Source of the DNA: JAIYCX01 sp964353175
Lineage (GTDB): Bacteria; Bdellovibrionota_C; UBA2361; SZUA-149; DAOLCO01
Direction of reading: 5' to 3'
Length of the DNA: 64,000 nt
NCBI GenBank assembly: GCA_964353175.1
Contig: CAYGUX010000001.1
Span: 248,001 to 312,000, forward strand
The notes under the pieces were generated by a model, which did not search any database, was not told the origin of the DNA, and was given only the letters and a program-made list of their open reading frames with translations. This document shows positions 15,901 through 23,187 of the stretch, piece after piece. Made by a program: the position numbers and the translations under genes. The stretch's first letter is position 1; every line of letters starts with the position of its first letter.

Positions 15901-16431
15901 AATACCACTCCTTCTTCTTGGGTTAAGGGAGAATCACCTAGACTCTCCTCAATAATACCTCTGCATACGCGGCACTACTGAAGAGAGTCTAAACTTAAAG
16001 GGACAAATAAAACTCTTAAACCTCATAGAAAACTTGACAGAACCTTTCGCATAAAAAGAGTGCAGATTCAAGCTCTCTAGAGTAAAAAACATAGGACCGA
16101 TTTAAAATCATATAAGAAAGTAGCCCCGCTCCCTTGAAAGGAAGGCGATACGAAGAGTCATTCACACTCTAATCGCACTTCAGAGGTCAGACAAACCCCC
16201 TGCAATTTGAGTGCGATACAACTTTAACTAAGTTAAAGCTAACTTTAGACCTATGCCCTGAGGACCTATCGTGATGATAAAAAGATTTCATAAAACATCC
16301 ACTTAGTTTTTGTCCTATAAAAAACTTTGTTAGTTCGACTCTCGATCGACAAATGCTCTGATTTGCTTCTAACAAACTTCTATAATATTAAGAAATCTGT
16401 TGTAAACTATATACATGGAATTAATAAAAAA
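15901..16431. other. Intergenic region with palindromes before the secreted-protein gene
   Basis: No gene seen in about 530 bp. Contains an 8-bp inverted repeat atcgcact (16172-16179) / agtgcgat (16210-16217) and a perfect 17-bp palindrome, ctttaact-a-agttaaag (16222-16238). A consensus -10 box, tataat, lies at 16381-16386. It probably holds promoter and operator elements for the gene at 16432. Confidence 0.45.
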
Positions 16432-16860
16432 ATGAAAAAATCAATCTTTCTTGCCCTGACATTGTTAAGCTGCAGCACTGTCTTTGCGCAAATGACTCCC
16501 AGCGACCTATCTTCAGAATCACAATTAACAACTCCACCCGAGATCTCTGGAGTAATTGATATTACTGGGCCAGCCTCTCCAGCTTGTTTATGTGATTGTA
16601 AATCAGTCTATAGTGGAAACAATAATTTATCTACAAACAAGGTAGCACCAGCAGATACAACTTTTATTGTCAGACCTGTTCCAAGTAGCAATGACTGCAA
16701 ACAACTAAACGACGAGAAATGCTTTGGTTATCCAGTTGATCCACGTTCAGGTAAACTTACTGGACAAGCTGGACAAGGCGGTAAGCTTGCTAACTGTGGC
16801 TATGTAAGGGCTGCTCCTGAAAAAAGCACTGAGATTACTGTAATTTCAGAACTACCTTAA
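16432..16860 (+). CDS. Small secreted cysteine-containing protein, unknown function
   Basis: 142 residues if ATG 16432 is used; a longer frame from 16327 would hide the signal peptide. MKKSIFLALTLLSCSTVFAQ is a clear Sec signal, with a likely signal peptidase I site after FA. The mature part has a CLCDCKSVYSG cluster and further cysteines (NDCKQL, EKCFGY, ANCGYV), suggesting disulfide bonds in the periplasm or outside. A tataat -10 box precedes it. No family recognised. It stands alone, and a hairpin follows the stop. Confidence 0.65.
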   Translation: MKKSIFLALTLLSCSTVFAQMTPSDLSSESQLTTPPEISGVIDITGPASPACLCDCKSVYSGNNNLSTNKVAPADTTFIVRPVPSSNDCKQLNDEKCFGYPVDPRSGKLTGQAGQGGKLANCGYVRAAPEKSTEITVISELP

Positions 16861-16880
16861 TATAGAAACTTAATTCGACT

Positions 16881-16910
16881 AGGTGGTCATAGTATAAAAC
16901 ATGGCCACCT
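16881..16910 (+). terminator. Hairpin after the secreted-protein gene
   Basis: 10-bp stem aggtggtcat / atggccacct with one G-T pair and a 10-nt loop, 20 bp after the stop. No T-run follows, so termination efficiency is uncertain. Confidence 0.45.
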
Positions 16911-17165
16911 CACTCTCACTTCAAATACAGAAATCGCCTCAACATTTGCTTCTCTTTCTTCCAATTTATCCCGCAGGCACGTCCTTTTTTATTTCTATAC
17001 GCTTGAGTAAAGCTTAAAGGATAAAACTCTTTTTGGTACTTTAGCCATCCAAAAACACCCCTAAGTACACATAAAAACAATACTTAATCCCCCGACAATC
17101 CAATTGCATCATCATACTTAAAATGAAGTTTTTATAAGTGCCCCTTTTTAATCCCGATTTTGCAT

Positions 17166-17549
17166 ATGTTAGAACCCTCCGCAAAACTATTTCGCAATAA
17201 TCTCGAGAAACTGATCCCCTTAGATATTGATCTTCGCAATAATACCACTACAAGCCTAAAAGTAGGTGAAGTTTCAATTGCAAAAGACGAGGTAGGAAAA
17301 AATATCCTAATTCGAAATGGGATTTCCTGCAACGATACACACGATGCCATTTCAGAATCAAAAAAACTTGCCACTAATATACTTAACTTAACGCATGTCT
17401 CAAGCATCGGATTTTTTGGTATAGGTGCGGAATACGTTCTTGATGCTCTCAAAAATTCAAACAAAAAAATGGTAGTATTTGATCCAGATCTTGAAACACT
17501 GGGAATACCCCTATCACTGTGTAGCTTTAATGACCAATCCGGGAGTTAA
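17166..17549 (+). pseudogene. 5' fragment (copy 1) of the Maf-like glycosyltransferase gene
   Basis: From ATG 17166 the translation follows the first about 122 residues of the intact protein at 27636 (for example LIPLDIDLRNN, GEVSIAKDEVGKNILIRNGIS and FFGIGAEYVLDALKNSNKK), with scattered substitutions. Homology stops abruptly after SLCSFND (about 17532), and the frame closes six codons later. The non-coding stretch just upstream (tcatactta...aagtttttt) is also shared with the intact gene. The remaining about 430 codons of the glycosyltransferase are missing. It is therefore a truncated duplicate carrying promoter and N-terminus; it might still express a short Maf-type domain. Confidence 0.85.
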
Positions 17550-17630
17550 AAAGTAGATAGGCTGATATTTTGGTACCGTTCAGACACCCTCCTGAGAAAC
17601 GTACATTCAAGCTGCAAATGGATCTTCAAT

Positions 17631-19421
17631 CTACTGAGAAGGGAATATCTTCCGAAGAAGTTTACCTGCCTCAGCACAGAGGGTAAAGGCATGATCATCA
17701 CGACACCTTAAATTTCCAACAATATTCTGCCTGTACCATTTTGCAGTTTTTGATAACCTTGGGCTATATTCAGAGTGAATGTCGTTCTCAACTCGCACCA
17801 ATAACTGATAGATTTTTTCAATCTCACCAGGTGAGGCAAAATCATCGTGTTTAAAATAACTTAAGAATTCTCTTAGTTCTGAACAATCTTCATCTACTAG
17901 CCTCGAAAAATATTGGCCTAAATTCTCTTGATCCATTCCGATATATGCACCAAGAGCTTGCCCCAACTCCTTTTGCAATGGAATATTTGCCACTGACCAG
18001 CTAGAGCTAGCAAATCTTTTAAGCTCCTCTCTCCTCTGTGCTAGTTCAACGACTTCTCCGATTAAATCTCCATTCCGCCTACCCAAGATATCTAAGAAAC
18101 GATTATCTATATGCTCTTTATATATTTTTACAGCGGCTCTTAAGTCTCGACCACCCGCGGGAAAATCACCTTCTATCCGAGACAGTGACTTGAAGGCATT
18201 AAGACAATTCGTCTTTTCTTCTGAGCTATACTTAGAACTCATTAGAATCCTATCAACAAAAACATGTAAATTCTCTCTTAGACCTGAACTTGAAGTATCA
18301 ATTAGTAACTCTTCCTCGTTAAATGAGCAAAATTCAACTATCTCAATGTTCTTCTTATAAAGAACCCTCAACCTTTCTAGATCTTCACCACGAAAAGCCT
18401 CCATGAAATCTTTTACAATCGACGCAATTACACTGGATCTATTCTGATCATAAAGTTTACCGTCCAACAAACTAAAAACTCCAGCAAATTCCTTCATGTA
18501 AAATAATAGCTCCCCTTTATCCCCTAATTCACCCGAACTCTTTCCTCGTGACAAGATAACTTTAAAATCTTCTTGCAATTTCATATAGGATTCAAAGAAC
18601 TCTCGTCCTATGGGATCGCGAGAAACAAAACTCATACAATGCAATAGAGCGGTATGCTGATGGTGAAGGCCCAAGAAAGTACGCGCATCTAAACTACCAT
18701 TACTAATTTGATCCATGTTTTGATTAAAGTAAGTTTCAGAAAGTGATCGCAACATTTTAATCCCAGCTTTTGGGCCAAAAAGACTCCACTTAACAGACCC
18801 TAAACTACTTAACAACTTAGCATTATTTTCAATATTTTTTGGCCTTAGATCCATTTGATCAACTATTGAAAAAATGAGCTTCCTTATTTCCGTCTTATTG
18901 GACTTAAGATCTTCGACTTCACTACTCGCCAACATTTCCTTACTAACTCTAGTTATAAGCGACCCTATATCGACTTTAACATAGAGTGCAGCTCTATGCG
19001 CAAGTTTATCTAAGTCTTTCAATTTACTTTTGTCGGGGTATGCTTCCTTGAACTCTGTCCTAAACTCTCTTAAGGATCTTTTTTCAACTTGTAACTTTCT
19101 TAAAGAGTTCTCATCACCTACCTTAGAAAAAAGTTCTACTTGTTTATGAAATTCTAAATAATCAAGTATTGCTATTGTTCTAGTCGAAACGCTCAACCTC
19201 GGATCAGACACGGCTTTCAAAAGGATATCTATAGATTCTGCACTCTCCTTTAACTTAGAAGTGGCACTAAGCCTCACTTTAAAAGAAGGCGATGCCAGGT
19301 TCTTTAGTTCCGTCTCTAGGATAACTTGCTTATCAGGCAACACAAGTTCGTCACTAGCGTTATATCCGCAGTCTCGAATAGACAATTGGAATAACTCTTT
19401 TTTTTGCCTAGCTGTTTGCAT
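17631..19421 (-). CDS. 596-residue helical orphan protein, unknown function
   Basis: No membrane segment or signal peptide, so it is predicted cytoplasmic. The sequence is dominated by amphipathic helices; the N-terminal stretch ELKNLASPSFKVRLSATSKLKESAESIDILLKAVSDPRLSVSTR reads like one or two HEAT-type repeats. Later parts (LIGEVVELAQRREELKRF; IEKIYQLLVRVENDIHSEY) are coiled-coil-prone. I recognise no catalytic motif. ATG 19421 lacks a strong ribosome site. It converges with glycosyltransferase fragment 1, and its upstream side faces the beta-propeller gene. Native codon usage and length make it a real gene. Confidence 0.6.
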   Translation of the reverse strand: MQTARQKKELFQLSIRDCGYNASDELVLPDKQVILETELKNLASPSFKVRLSATSKLKESAESIDILLKAVSDPRLSVSTRTIAILDYLEFHKQVELFSKVGDENSLRKLQVEKRSLREFRTEFKEAYPDKSKLKDLDKLAHRAALYVKVDIGSLITRVSKEMLASSEVEDLKSNKTEIRKLIFSIVDQMDLRPKNIENNAKLLSSLGSVKWSLFGPKAGIKMLRSLSETYFNQNMDQISNGSLDARTFLGLHHQHTALLHCMSFVSRDPIGREFFESYMKLQEDFKVILSRGKSSGELGDKGELLFYMKEFAGVFSLLDGKLYDQNRSSVIASIVKDFMEAFRGEDLERLRVLYKKNIEIVEFCSFNEEELLIDTSSSGLRENLHVFVDRILMSSKYSSEEKTNCLNAFKSLSRIEGDFPAGGRDLRAAVKIYKEHIDNRFLDILGRRNGDLIGEVVELAQRREELKRFASSSWSVANIPLQKELGQALGAYIGMDQENLGQYFSRLVDEDCSELREFLSYFKHDDFASPGEIEKIYQLLVRVENDIHSEYSPRLSKTAKWYRQNIVGNLRCRDDHAFTLCAEAGKLLRKIFPSQ

Positions 19422-19643
19422 TAAAAACTATTTCTTAAATCCGTTTGACCTCCCTACATTATGAGGGTGCCTAGAAAGGAAATGATTTTTATTCTTGATA
19501 TTCGAAAATAGAAATGCCCAGAGAGTCCACAACTAGCTGTTAATACTATATAAACCTAGCCCAAGCCCAACGCGAATTGCATTCCCGACCAATACATAGT
19601 AGTAATTACGCACTAAATTTCAATCGAGGGTAGACGAATATTT

Positions 19644-19711
19644 CTCTAGCGAAGGAGAGTACTGTAAACGCAGGACTCAATTCGCTAGAGTCCTAAAAAG
19701 AGCGTTTTTTT
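19644..19711 (+). promoter_or_regulatory. Attenuator-like leader with two mutually exclusive hairpins
   Basis: ctctagcgaa (19644-19653) is perfectly complementary to ttcgctagag (19681-19690). The latter overlaps gagtcct (19688-19694), which can instead pair with aggactc (19672-19678). A further cctaaaaa/ttttttagg stem ends in a T-run (19693-19711). This anti-terminator/terminator arrangement lies about 80 bp before the beta-propeller start. A plausible promoter (ttgcat, 17 bp, tagtaa) is near 19577-19605. Confidence 0.5.
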
Positions 19712-19789
19712 AGGTTTTGGGACAACGGCGATTTAAGATTCTTCTACGTATGGGAGAATCGATTCTTTGTGTGAGTGAGGAGGACGATG

Positions 19790-20950
19790 ATGAAACGGAC
19801 AATCATGGTAGCAATGGCTTTGATCATTGCGCCTTGTTGCTTTGGGCAGCAAGTGGAACTACGAGTGGAAGAGGCTTCACTGAAAGGAGCATTCGTGAAC
19901 ACAGACGGAATAGAAGAAATTGGTCATTTCATTCATCGCCCAGATCTTGGGCTGATGACAGATGAGGTGGCAAATGCAGTGCGCCTTGGTGCGCATGGGC
20001 AATTCGCTCAAATCGAAGACCAGCTCTATGCCTGCGTACAGGGGCCAGGTCTACTCGTCACACCACCTGACAAGGGGAAATGGGAGAAAAGAGAGACACA
20101 AGATCATCGCCTCAAGCTCGTAAACGGCCACGGGATGTGCGCATTCCAGGTTAACGGCGAGGACAGAATCGCTATTGCGGACGATGCGAATGGCAAGATC
20201 TGGATCATCACGCCTGCCGGTGAGATTTTGCAGATTCTGGATACCCCAAAAGGCACAGAATTCGATAAATCTCACGTAAAGCGCTACTATCAGATGAAAA
20301 CAGGAAAGGTTCCCTTTACTGGGGTAGCATTTTTGAACGGTAGCTTATGGGTTACCACAGGATACGACGCTGGAGACTTCGTTCTCGAGCTCATCTGGAA
20401 AGACGGAAAGTTTCAATGGGGCTCGCGTGCCTTCGGGCAGAAAGGCGATGGTCCAGAGGACTTCAAGACCGCACACGGCATTTCCGCTGTGGACGGTCTG
20501 CTACTTGTTGCAAGCCGTCACAACGACAGCTTGTTCGAACTCAAGCCAGAAGAGGATGGGCTAAAACTAGTCCGAATCGTTAATCTGAAGGCCTCGGAAA
20601 CCGCTGAAGGGCAGAGTGGCAACATCCTCGTGTGTCATGATCACCGCTTTGGTGGGTACAACTACTTCCCACTTCTGAATGCTCACGGAGGCAGGAGACA
20701 CGCAAGTATCATCATCTACACAGAAGATGTTGCAAAGCGCGTCGGCCAACTAACTCCTGGAGAGCATTCTGAAGGGCTCAGTAAGATGATCCATGTACAC
20801 GGCGTGCATGTATTCATCCAAAAGAATGCCGATGGGTCAGAGTCCCTTATCGTCGCCTGCCACATGTGGCCAGACAGCTCAAAGGACCAAGATGGCGAGA
20901 GGAAAACTCACGGTGGACTGCTCTTCTTTGAGCTAGTACCAACAGCGTAG
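19790..20950 (+). CDS. Secreted beta-propeller-type protein
   Basis: 386 residues from ATG 19790, which stands 6 bp after gaggagg; an upstream in-frame GTG overlaps this site and is unlikely. The N-terminus MKRTIMVAMALIIAPCCFGQQ is a signal peptide. The mature region has repeated blade-like strands (RIAIADDANGKIWIITPAGEILQ; GVAFLNGSLWVTTGYDAGDF; GISAVDGLLLVASRHNDSLF), consistent with a six-bladed/NHL-like propeller, probably periplasmic. Function unknown. G+C content and codon usage are visibly higher than in flanking genes, similar to the isomerase-like gene at 4172, suggesting horizontal transfer. It is monocistronic, with its own leader and terminator. Confidence 0.7.
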   Translation: MKRTIMVAMALIIAPCCFGQQVELRVEEASLKGAFVNTDGIEEIGHFIHRPDLGLMTDEVANAVRLGAHGQFAQIEDQLYACVQGPGLLVTPPDKGKWEKRETQDHRLKLVNGHGMCAFQVNGEDRIAIADDANGKIWIITPAGEILQILDTPKGTEFDKSHVKRYYQMKTGKVPFTGVAFLNGSLWVTTGYDAGDFVLELIWKDGKFQWGSRAFGQKGDGPEDFKTAHGISAVDGLLLVASRHNDSLFELKPEEDGLKLVRIVNLKASETAEGQSGNILVCHDHRFGGYNYFPLLNAHGGRRHASIIIYTEDVAKRVGQLTPGEHSEGLSKMIHVHGVHVFIQKNADGSESLIVACHMWPDSSKDQDGERKTHGGLLFFELVPTA

Positions 20951-20967
20951 TCCTTTCCGGATTTTTA

Positions 20968-21004
20968 CCTTGAGAGATCAGATTCGATCTCTCAAGGCTT
21001 TTTA
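20968..21004 (+). terminator. Intrinsic terminator of the beta-propeller gene
   Basis: Perfect 12-bp stem ccttgagagatc / gatctctcaagg with a 6-nt loop, followed by cttttta. Confidence 0.92.
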
Positions 21005-21751
21005 CATTTTTAGGATTCTAGTTCTATTTTGCAAATAGCATTTATTTTATTTGACCTACTAATCTTCTTTCTCCTTTTCTAAATGTAATTTAACACCATA
21101 AATTCTCGCCGTGCTCACTAAAATCTTTGGTTTGCCTTCCAGAACGATGTGGGCGTGATGAAAGCGAATAGAGAAGCATCCTTGCTTTATAATTCTCCCT
21201 ACTTGTGATAATAACACTCAAAACCTTACTACACTTTATAAAACTTCTTAATAACACCCAAAACAATCCTAAACCCTGCGCACTGCTTTGAGGAAGTGCA
21301 TCTTAATTTACAAACAAAGAAGGAGAAGTATTGTTAAAAAGCAGGTCCTCTACAAAAAACCAAGCCTATTACTGTAGGGAAAACTTCCTAGAAGAGTCAG
21401 GATTCTTCTTAGCTTCAAGAAATAAGAATAACCTTTCCCTACAATAGGCTTTGGTACTTAAGCCCTCCTTCTATTCTTCGCTATATATCTATTCCTTAGC
21501 GAGTATCTATTCGCAGATAGATATAACAATATTATAAATGATTTAAAACATAGAACAGTTATTCATTATAGCCAAACTAACAATAGAGATGCTCATTGAT
21601 TTTTAATTTTGCGAGGTCTTATAAAAATTCAGAGGGAGTTGCCAACTCAAAAAACGATGATTACCTCTTAATTGAGTAAGCGTTAAGTAGTGATTCATCG
21701 TTCCTTGAGAAATGAATTAGTTTATTAAGAATGATAAAAAAAGAAAAAACT
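21005..21751. other. Gene-poor region before the Hsp20 fragment
   Basis: About 750 bp without a convincing gene. It holds the long inverted repeat at 21359-21455 and A+T-rich sequence that may carry the heat-shock promoter. Nothing else is recognised. Confidence 0.5.
21359..21455. repeat. 97-bp hairpin element with nested stems
   Basis: The left arm (21359-21384, starting accaagcctatt and ending gtagggaaaac) is nearly the reverse complement of the right arm (21430-21455, starting aacctttccctac and ending ggctttggt). A smaller agaaga/tcttct stem lies in the loop. Flanking gaaggag / ctccttc may extend it to about 150 bp. It could be a non-autonomous mobile element or a structured RNA. Confidence 0.6.
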
Positions 21752-21889
21752 ATGCTATCTGTAAGACATTCCATAGAACCTTACGCCTTGCTAAAAAATG
21801 AAGTTAATCAATTATTTGAAGATTTTTTTGGAAGTGGGGGAAGACAAACTAAGCCAGCACTTGCTAGACATCAAGGAAAATTGAAGTAA
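21752..21889 (+). pseudogene. N-terminal fragment of an Hsp20 small heat-shock protein
   Basis: A 45-codon frame from ATG 21752. Its segment EPYALLKNEVNQLFEDFFGS closely fits the N-terminal arm of classical Hsp20 proteins (P-F-x-x-L-x-x-E-(M/V)-N-x-L-F-x-x-F-F). The alpha-crystallin domain is absent; the frame ends shortly afterwards. It lies about 100 bp upstream of a complete, membrane-anchored Hsp20 gene, so it is most simply the remnant of a partly deleted tandem paralogue. Expression as a short peptide cannot be excluded. Confidence 0.65.
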
Positions 21890-21992
21890 AGGCAACCTAA
21901 ATAACTTAACTAGGCTCCAACTTTCATTAGTTGAGCCTGCTGCTGTACAACCGAGTAACTTGGAATACAATTACACGAAGAAGGTAGAAAAA

Positions 21993-22649
21993 ATGAGCGA
22001 AAAAACAAATAAATGGTTAGTAGGAACACTAGTGATTTTTGTTTTATTTCTTGGTGGACAGAGTCTTTTCACCTACAAACTATACCAAAGAATAAACAAT
22101 GAAAACAAAGAAGTAGATCTCCTGTCAAAACAACAACTAAATAGAGATGAAAATACTTCATCTTTAGACAAAACACCGTGGGTACCCTTCAACAAAAATC
22201 ATAGCAAATTTAACTTTTACAACCCGTTAGAAGAGATGCAACGTATGCATGACGAAATGAACCAAATATTTGGTCAATCATTTTCTCGATTGAGTCAAGA
22301 TCCGAACTTTGATCAGTTCTTTGGTGATAGTACTTTCGAACCCCGGATAGATATTAAAGATGAAGGCGAGCATTACCTAATAACCGCCGATATTCCCGGA
22401 GCGGAAGAATCAACCATTACCGTAACTATCGAAAAGGGCCAGCTAAGGGTAAGCGGAAGCACTGAACACGGCAAGAAAGAAGAAAATAAATCTGGCTCAA
22501 TCGTTCATCGAGAACGCTTTTTTGGAAGTTTCGAACGGAATTTACCCATCCCAGAGGATGTTGATGAAGCTATGATTAAACAAGACTATAAAGACGGTGT
22601 TCTGACCCTTACGTTACCAAAGAAAAAGCAAGCCGAACTAATTAGCTAA
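21993..22649 (+). CDS. Membrane-anchored Hsp20/alpha-crystallin chaperone
   Basis: 218 residues from ATG 21993 (aaggtag site); a TTG-started longer frame exists. One membrane helix near the N-terminus (WLVGTLVIFVLFLGGQSLF) precedes an Asn-rich linker, a typical Hsp20 N-arm (NPLEEMQRMHDEMNQIF) and a full alpha-crystallin domain: PRIDIKDEGEHYLITADIPGAEESTITVTIEKGQLRVSG, RERFFGSFERNLPIPEDVD, and the hallmark DGVLTLTLPK. Known Hsp20 proteins are soluble oligomeric holdases. The anchor implies that this one guards the membrane or periplasmic face (orientation not determined). The charge pattern (positive residues before the helix) favours N-in, placing the chaperone domain in the periplasm. Confidence 0.85.
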   Translation: MSEKTNKWLVGTLVIFVLFLGGQSLFTYKLYQRINNENKEVDLLSKQQLNRDENTSSLDKTPWVPFNKNHSKFNFYNPLEEMQRMHDEMNQIFGQSFSRLSQDPNFDQFFGDSTFEPRIDIKDEGEHYLITADIPGAEESTITVTIEKGQLRVSGSTEHGKKEENKSGSIVHRERFFGSFERNLPIPEDVDEAMIKQDYKDGVLTLTLPKKKQAELIS

Positions 22650-22760
22650 ACAAGGAAATAGCGATATGTGAGAAGGGTAGAATGAACATAAGTCACTAGA
22701 AACACTACGCCAACCCTCACCAAAGTTAACGAAACTTCCAGCCCAATTATTGCATCATAC

Positions 22761-22844
22761 TAAAGAAGAAGTTTTTCTTAAGCGCCTATCTTTAATACCA
22801 TCTAAAGAAGAAGTTTTTCTTAAGCGCCTATCTTTAATACCATT
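22761..22844 (+). repeat. Tandem duplication of a 42-bp unit
   Basis: Unit 22761-22802 is repeated at 22803-22844, with only the last base different. The unit (taaagaagaagtttttctta...) corresponds to the single upstream element in front of the intact glycosyltransferase gene (near 27580) and of fragment 1 (near 17125). Here it is doubled immediately before fragment 2. Confidence 0.9.
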
Positions 22845-22851
22845 TTTAAAC

Positions 22852-23187
22852 ATGTCGGAACTATCAGAAAACATATTTCGGGATAACCTAGAAAAACTGA
22901 TCCCCTTAGATATTGATCTTCGCAATAATATCGCTACAAGTTTAAAGGCAGGTGAAGTTTCAATTGCAAAGGACGAGGTAGGAAAGAACATCTTAATTCG
23001 AAATGGGATTTCCTATAACGATACACACGATGCCATTTCAGAATCAAAAAAACTTGCCACTAACATACTTAACTTAACGCATGTTACAAGTATCGGATTT
23101 TTTGGAATTCGCTGGGTTGCGGATAGGTACCAACCTCTTTTTTATCATTTCCTGAATCAACTTCTCCCTAAATACGATAACGATTAG
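22852..23187 (+). pseudogene. 5' fragment (copy 2) of the Maf-like glycosyltransferase gene
   Basis: Starting at ATG 22852, the frame matches the first about 84 residues of the intact protein at 27636 and then departs at 23103 (after SIGFFG) into sequence leading to the RAYT element. Bases 22884-23085 are identical to 27668-27869 at all 202 positions. Upstream similarity reaches back to about 22673, where aagggtagaa...acgccaaccctc...caaagttaacgaaactt is shared with the region before 27636. The missing 3' part and adjacent transposase suggest insertion- or deletion-mediated truncation. Confidence 0.88.
22884..23085 (+). repeat. 202-bp perfect direct repeat with 27668-27869
   Basis: Every base compared is identical to the 5' part of the intact Maf-like gene; mismatches occur at once on either side (23086 a versus 27870 t). 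It lies in a truncated, presumably unselected copy, so the identity implies very recent duplication or gene conversion. Confidence 0.95.

Noticed and set aside
22761..22844. CRISPR-like repeat
   Set aside because: Two directly abutting 42-bp units without spacers; a simple tandem duplication.
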